Source of the DNA: Pseudomonadota bacterium
GTDB taxonomy: Bacteria; Desulfobacterota; Binatia; Binatales; Binataceae
NCBI GenBank assembly: GCA_021325355.1
Contig: JAJPHI010000023.1
Coordinates: 62,001 to 126,000, forward strand
Reading direction: 5' to 3'
Length of the DNA: 64,000 nt
In this document: positions 61,030-64,000 of the stretch, one piece after another
How positions within the stretch are numbered: the first letter of the stretch is position 1
How the letters are laid out: each line of letters begins with the position of its first letter
Program-made: the position numbers and the translations under genes
Notes under the pieces: generated by a model
What the model saw: the letters and a program-made list of their open reading frames with translations, nothing else
The model's database searches: none
What the model was told of the DNA's origin: nothing

Positions 61030-61884
61030 ATGAATTATCTGGCGATTACTCCGGCGCGCGACGAGGAAAACTTTCTCCCTGCCCTCATCGATTCGATGTG
61101 CCGTCAGACCCGTCTGCCCGCCCGCTGGATCATCGTCAATGACGGCTCTCGCGATGCCACCGCGCGAATTATCGACGAAGCCGCGCGAGCATACCCATGG
61201 ATTGAACCCCGCCACTTTCCCGCCGACCGTCCGCGGCTCGAGGGCGGCGAATCGATACTTAAACAGTTTATGACGCCGTCTCTGGCTGACGGCTTCGACT
61301 ATATTTTGCGCGTTGACGCCGATCTCTCATTCGCGCCCACGATGGTCGAATGTCTATTGCGTGAATTTGCCGCCGATCCCCGGCTCGGCATCGGCGGCGC
61401 TACGCTGTATGAGCCATCGGGCGACACCTGGCGCGAGGTCAGAACCCCCGCATTCCATACCCGCGGTGCAGTAAAACTATACTCCGCACCGTGCTTTCGC
61501 GCGATCGGCGGAATCGATGCCGGCCTGGGCTGGGACACCCTCGACGAAGCTGCGGCGATGCTTCACGGATTCCGGACCCGCAGTTTTCCTCATATCCAGG
61601 CCCGCCATCATCGCCCGCAGGGAGCCGCCGGCGGACTATGGCGCGGACGCCTGGCGGCCGGTCGCGCCGCTTATCGCGTCGGCTATTCACCGCTCTTTAT
61701 GATTGTTCGCGCGCTCGCCCGTATAACCGAGCCACCCTATGTGCTCGGCAGCTTCCTGATGGCCGCCGGCTTCCTCGAGGGTTATTTGCGCGGCCTACCG
61801 CGCGCTGCCTCAGCCGAGGTGATGAAGTTTATCCGTACCCAGCAGCGCCGCCGTCTCCTCATGATGGACACGGTATGGCGGTAA
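61030..61884 (+). CDS. Glycosyltransferase family 2
   Basis: 284 residues from the ATG at 61030. GT-A motifs: MNYLAITPARDEENFLPALI, WIIVNDGSRDATARIID, DYILRVDADLSFAPTMVE (DxD) and GGIDAGLGWDTLDEAAAM. A C-terminal hydrophobic segment (PPYVLGSFLMAAGFLEGYLR) suggests membrane association. Adds a sugar to the lipid-linked repeat unit. Acceptor and donor unknown. Follows wzx by 31 bases. Confidence 0.89.
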   Translation: MNYLAITPARDEENFLPALIDSMCRQTRLPARWIIVNDGSRDATARIIDEAARAYPWIEPRHFPADRPRLEGGESILKQFMTPSLADGFDYILRVDADLSFAPTMVECLLREFAADPRLGIGGATLYEPSGDTWREVRTPAFHTRGAVKLYSAPCFRAIGGIDAGLGWDTLDEAAAMLHGFRTRSFPHIQARHHRPQGAAGGLWRGRLAAGRAAYRVGYSPLFMIVRALARITEPPYVLGSFLMAAGFLEGYLRGLPRAASAEVMKFIRTQQRRRLLMMDTVWR

Positions 61885-61888
61885 TCAA

Positions 61889-63181
61889 ATGAGTACTAGC
61901 GCGTTCAGCCATCTGATGCGGTCGGTTCCGGCCGCTCCCAAGATCGAGCTTCGATCATTTGACGGTGTTGCCCGCAGTGAATCTAGAGCAACTGACCCAA
62001 CGCTCACGTGCCAAGCCCGCAACGCCGTTGCTGCCAATGACGCCTTTTCTTTCTGGAAGCTGGCCGAAGAATGGCAGCCCGCACTGAATGAGATCATCCT
62101 CGAATCGGCCCGAATTGCGGAACATTACCTCTTTGAAAACTACCTGGCCGCGTGTCGGCGGCGACCCCCTTCTGGACTCGACACCTATTACCTTGTCAAG
62201 AACTTGATACCGGACAAAATACGTTTCTCGATAAACTCGTTGGCGATTCGAGTGCGCCGCCGGCAAACCTTTCCCAATTGGCCTTGCGAAGGGACGCTCC
62301 TGCGCCTTTGGCGACAATGGTTGCAACGCGCATTGCGGCAGGTCGGCGCCACTGACGGCTGGCACATCGGCTTTTGGCCGCGCGGCTTTCGCAGTTGCAT
62401 CGTCATCACGCACGATGTCGAAAGCTCGCTTGGGCTCGATGCGATGAATGCGGTTGCCGACCTCGAAGAGAGATACGGTTTTCGTTCGGCATGGAATTTG
62501 CCCCTCCAGCAGTACGCCATCGACTGGAAACAAGTAGACAATCTGCGTGAGCGCGGCTTCGAGTTCGGTGCTCACGGCCTGCGGCACGACGGCAAGCTCT
62601 TTCGCAGCGCGGCAGACTTTGCCGCACTCAAGCCGAAACTCGAAAAGCTTGCGCGTGAGCATGGCTTGCACGGGTTTCGCGCACCCTCGACTCTGCGCCG
62701 CGCGGAATGGATAGCGTCGATGACCTTCGACTTTGATTCGAGCTTCGCCGATACTGATCCCTGGGAACCACAGCCGGGAGGCACCTGCAGTATATTTCCA
62801 TTTTTTCTCAGTTCGCAGATGGTCGAGCTTCCCTACACGCTCCCGCAGGATCATACCCTCATTCACCTGCTTCATCGCGATCCGTTGCAGGTGTGGATGC
62901 TTAAGGCGGACTGGATTGCTTCCGTGGGCGGTCTCATCCTCACGCTAACCCATCCCGACTACAGCGGATCGGGGCGGTATCTGCAGAAGTACGAAGATCT
63001 CCTGAAGCATCTCGCGGCGATCGAAGGTGCCTGGCGTGCGCTGCCGTCGGAAGTCGCGCGATGGTGGCGGAACCGCGCCGCACTCACTCTTCGTGTAGGG
63101 GATTCCGGCATACGTATTGAAGGCGCTCAGGCAGGCGAAGCGGTGGCAGTCGCGCTCAGCAAGGAGCCGCTCGCCAATTGA
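61889..63181 (+). CDS. Polysaccharide deacetylase-like protein (NodB fold)
   Basis: 430 residues. A 160-residue N-terminal part without recognised motif precedes the NodB-type domain: IVITHDVESSLGLDAMN (HD at 175-176), AWNLPLQQYAIDW, FEFGAHGLRHDGKLF (H229 and H233) and GFRAPSTLRRAEWI. The metal-binding Asp and two His of the family are present. It may N-deacetylate the exported polymer. No signal peptide is obvious, so action on lipid-linked units in the cytoplasm is also possible. Confidence 0.8.
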   Translation: MSTSAFSHLMRSVPAAPKIELRSFDGVARSESRATDPTLTCQARNAVAANDAFSFWKLAEEWQPALNEIILESARIAEHYLFENYLAACRRRPPSGLDTYYLVKNLIPDKIRFSINSLAIRVRRRQTFPNWPCEGTLLRLWRQWLQRALRQVGATDGWHIGFWPRGFRSCIVITHDVESSLGLDAMNAVADLEERYGFRSAWNLPLQQYAIDWKQVDNLRERGFEFGAHGLRHDGKLFRSAADFAALKPKLEKLAREHGLHGFRAPSTLRRAEWIASMTFDFDSSFADTDPWEPQPGGTCSIFPFFLSSQMVELPYTLPQDHTLIHLLHRDPLQVWMLKADWIASVGGLILTLTHPDYSGSGRYLQKYEDLLKHLAAIEGAWRALPSEVARWWRNRAALTLRVGDSGIRIEGAQAGEAVAVALSKEPLAN

Positions 63182-63258
63182 TTGTCGGGTCCTGAGCGGA
63201 GAGGCCGACGAATCAAGGAAATAGGCAAAAACTGGCTAGCCGGATCGCAGGTGAGAGA

Positions 63259-64000
63259 TTGATCAAGACCAGACGCCGATTTGCGGGGATTCTTTCCTAC
63301 GTCACCGCATTCTTTCCCTCTTTGGTTGAGGCAGAGCGCCTGCGTGCCTCCATCAACGCTTTTTCCCTCGCCCGCCTATTCTGGCTCGACCGGCAGCTTC
63401 CGCCTGCGAATCGACTAGTCAGATGTGACGAATCGGCGACGGTATGCCTCAATTTGCAGCAACCGGCCGAAAAGCTATGGGAGGATATCAGCAAGAACGG
63501 CCGCCATGAGATCCGCTCGATGATGCGTGCGGGCGAGCGCGTGCGCATCGTGGCTAACACTCCCGAGGTGCGCCGCGATTTTCTTGTCTTGTACAACGCC
63601 TTCGCCCGCGCCAAAGCTGACATACGCCCGATTTCGCGGCATGTCCTGGCACGCTATGGCGCTTATGCCGACGTCACCGTTGCCTACCTCGACGATCTCC
63701 CGATGTGTACCCATGTTCATCTGCGCGATGCGTCTATCGGCCGGGCGAGACTCATTTACTCCGCCGGCCGTCGTCTCGAAGAACCCAAACTCGCGCAGCT
63801 CTGCGGTAAGCTTAACCGGATGCTCCACTGGCACTCGATCATGGCTTATCGCGATCGGGGGTTCAGCATTTATGATTTCGGCGGCATCAGCCGCGATCCC
63901 AACAATGGAATCGCGCGTTTTAAACAATCGTTTGGCGGCGACGTCGTGCGCGAGTTTACCTACTGGTGCGCTGGCTCCAGTCTGACAAAAGCCGCGCTTA
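63259..64000 (+). CDS. FemAB/GNAT-like acyltransferase, 3' end beyond window
   Basis: 247 codons from a TTG at 63259, which follows GGTGAGAGA; no ATG is available nearby. The frame is open to the edge. Visible are ISKNGRHEIRSMMRAGERVR, VLYNAFARAKADI, LIYSAGRRLEEPKLAQLCGK and YDFGGISRDPNNGIARFKQS, a pattern of FemAB/CelD-type aminoacyl or acyltransferases common in exopolysaccharide clusters. Its exact substrate is unknown; probably modifies a glycan amine exposed by the preceding deacetylase (inference). Confidence 0.75.
   Translation, partial: MIKTRRRFAGILSYVTAFFPSLVEAERLRASINAFSLARLFWLDRQLPPANRLVRCDESATVCLNLQQPAEKLWEDISKNGRHEIRSMMRAGERVRIVANTPEVRRDFLVLYNAFARAKADIRPISRHVLARYGAYADVTVAYLDDLPMCTHVHLRDASIGRARLIYSAGRRLEEPKLAQLCGKLNRMLHWHSIMAYRDRGFSIYDFGGISRDPNNGIARFKQSFGGDVVREFTYWCAGSSLTKAAL

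Overview
The window is a GC-rich chromosomal segment from a Gram-negative, probably aerobic or microaerobic bacterium. Evidence for an outer membrane includes a glycosyltransferase 9 / LPS-kinase-like / acyltransferase operon, a Wza-type export lipoprotein and a Wzx/Wzz exopolysaccharide cluster. Two sigma-54 activators, two likely sigma-54 promoters, an in-frame UGA in a peroxiredoxin (selenocysteine), MeaB, three luciferase-like (LLM) oxidoreductases, an epoxide hydrolase and rubrerythrin suggest a deltaproteobacteria-like lineage such as Candidatus Binatota. That placement is inference only; there is no rRNA or marker set here to prove it.

Layout. 1-8.3 kb, mostly minus strand: partial glgC, tRNA-Met, meaB with a PPP phosphatase, then a run of xdhC-like, mocA-like, ECF sigma, zinc-finger anti-sigma and Spy/CnrX-like periplasmic protein. 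A TPR lipoprotein-sized gene faces it. 7.2-12 kb: two paralogous stand-alone sigma-54 activators bracket a selenocysteine peroxiredoxin (UGA at the catalytic residue with a hairpin just behind it), an AI-2E-family permease and tRNAs Ser, Glu and Gln. 12-16.6 kb, plus strand: a small HTH protein, an ArsS-like radical SAM enzyme, an orphan nuoA, and the overlapping GT9 / kinase / PlsC trio. 16.6-23 kb, minus strand: queA-tgt-yajC-secD (no secF), then HTH, phospholipid N-methyltransferase, cupredoxin-like and VOC genes. 23-30.9 kb: a Cys/Met PLP enzyme, an HPt protein behind a sigma-54-like promoter, a Tat-exported DUF882 peptidase, a 5'-3' exonuclease, an epoxide hydrolase, LLM and GST genes, and coaE. 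31-35.3 kb: an ABC exporter translationally coupled to a glycoside-hydrolase/GT2 membrane fusion.

35.4-42.4 kb holds an oxidative-stress module: a Fur/PerR regulator with a palindromic operator, rubrerythrin, a Cys-rich Fe-S/CCG protein and DUF3501; next come an LLM enzyme with an acyl-CoA-dehydrogenase-fold partner, DUF3565 and a 57-residue unknown. 42.4-48.1 kb, minus strand: GT2, GT4, yicC, gmk and RelA/SpoT in overlapping order. The GT4 gene carries four consecutive long perfect inverted repeats in under 270 bp. 48.3-51.7 kb: a tiny membrane protein, an OtsA-type glycosyltransferase and an MFS transporter.

52 kb to the end is an exopolysaccharide operon behind a near-perfect sigma-54 promoter: Wza, Wzz, a degenerate tyrosine-kinase-like ATPase, three enzymes resembling the WbpB/WbpD/WbpE 3-acetamido-sugar pathway, a polyprenyl glycosylphosphotransferase, a Wzx flippase, GT2, a polysaccharide deacetylase-like protein, and a FemAB/GNAT-like gene cut by the window edge. 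The order reads as sugar synthesis, lipid priming, flipping, length control and export.
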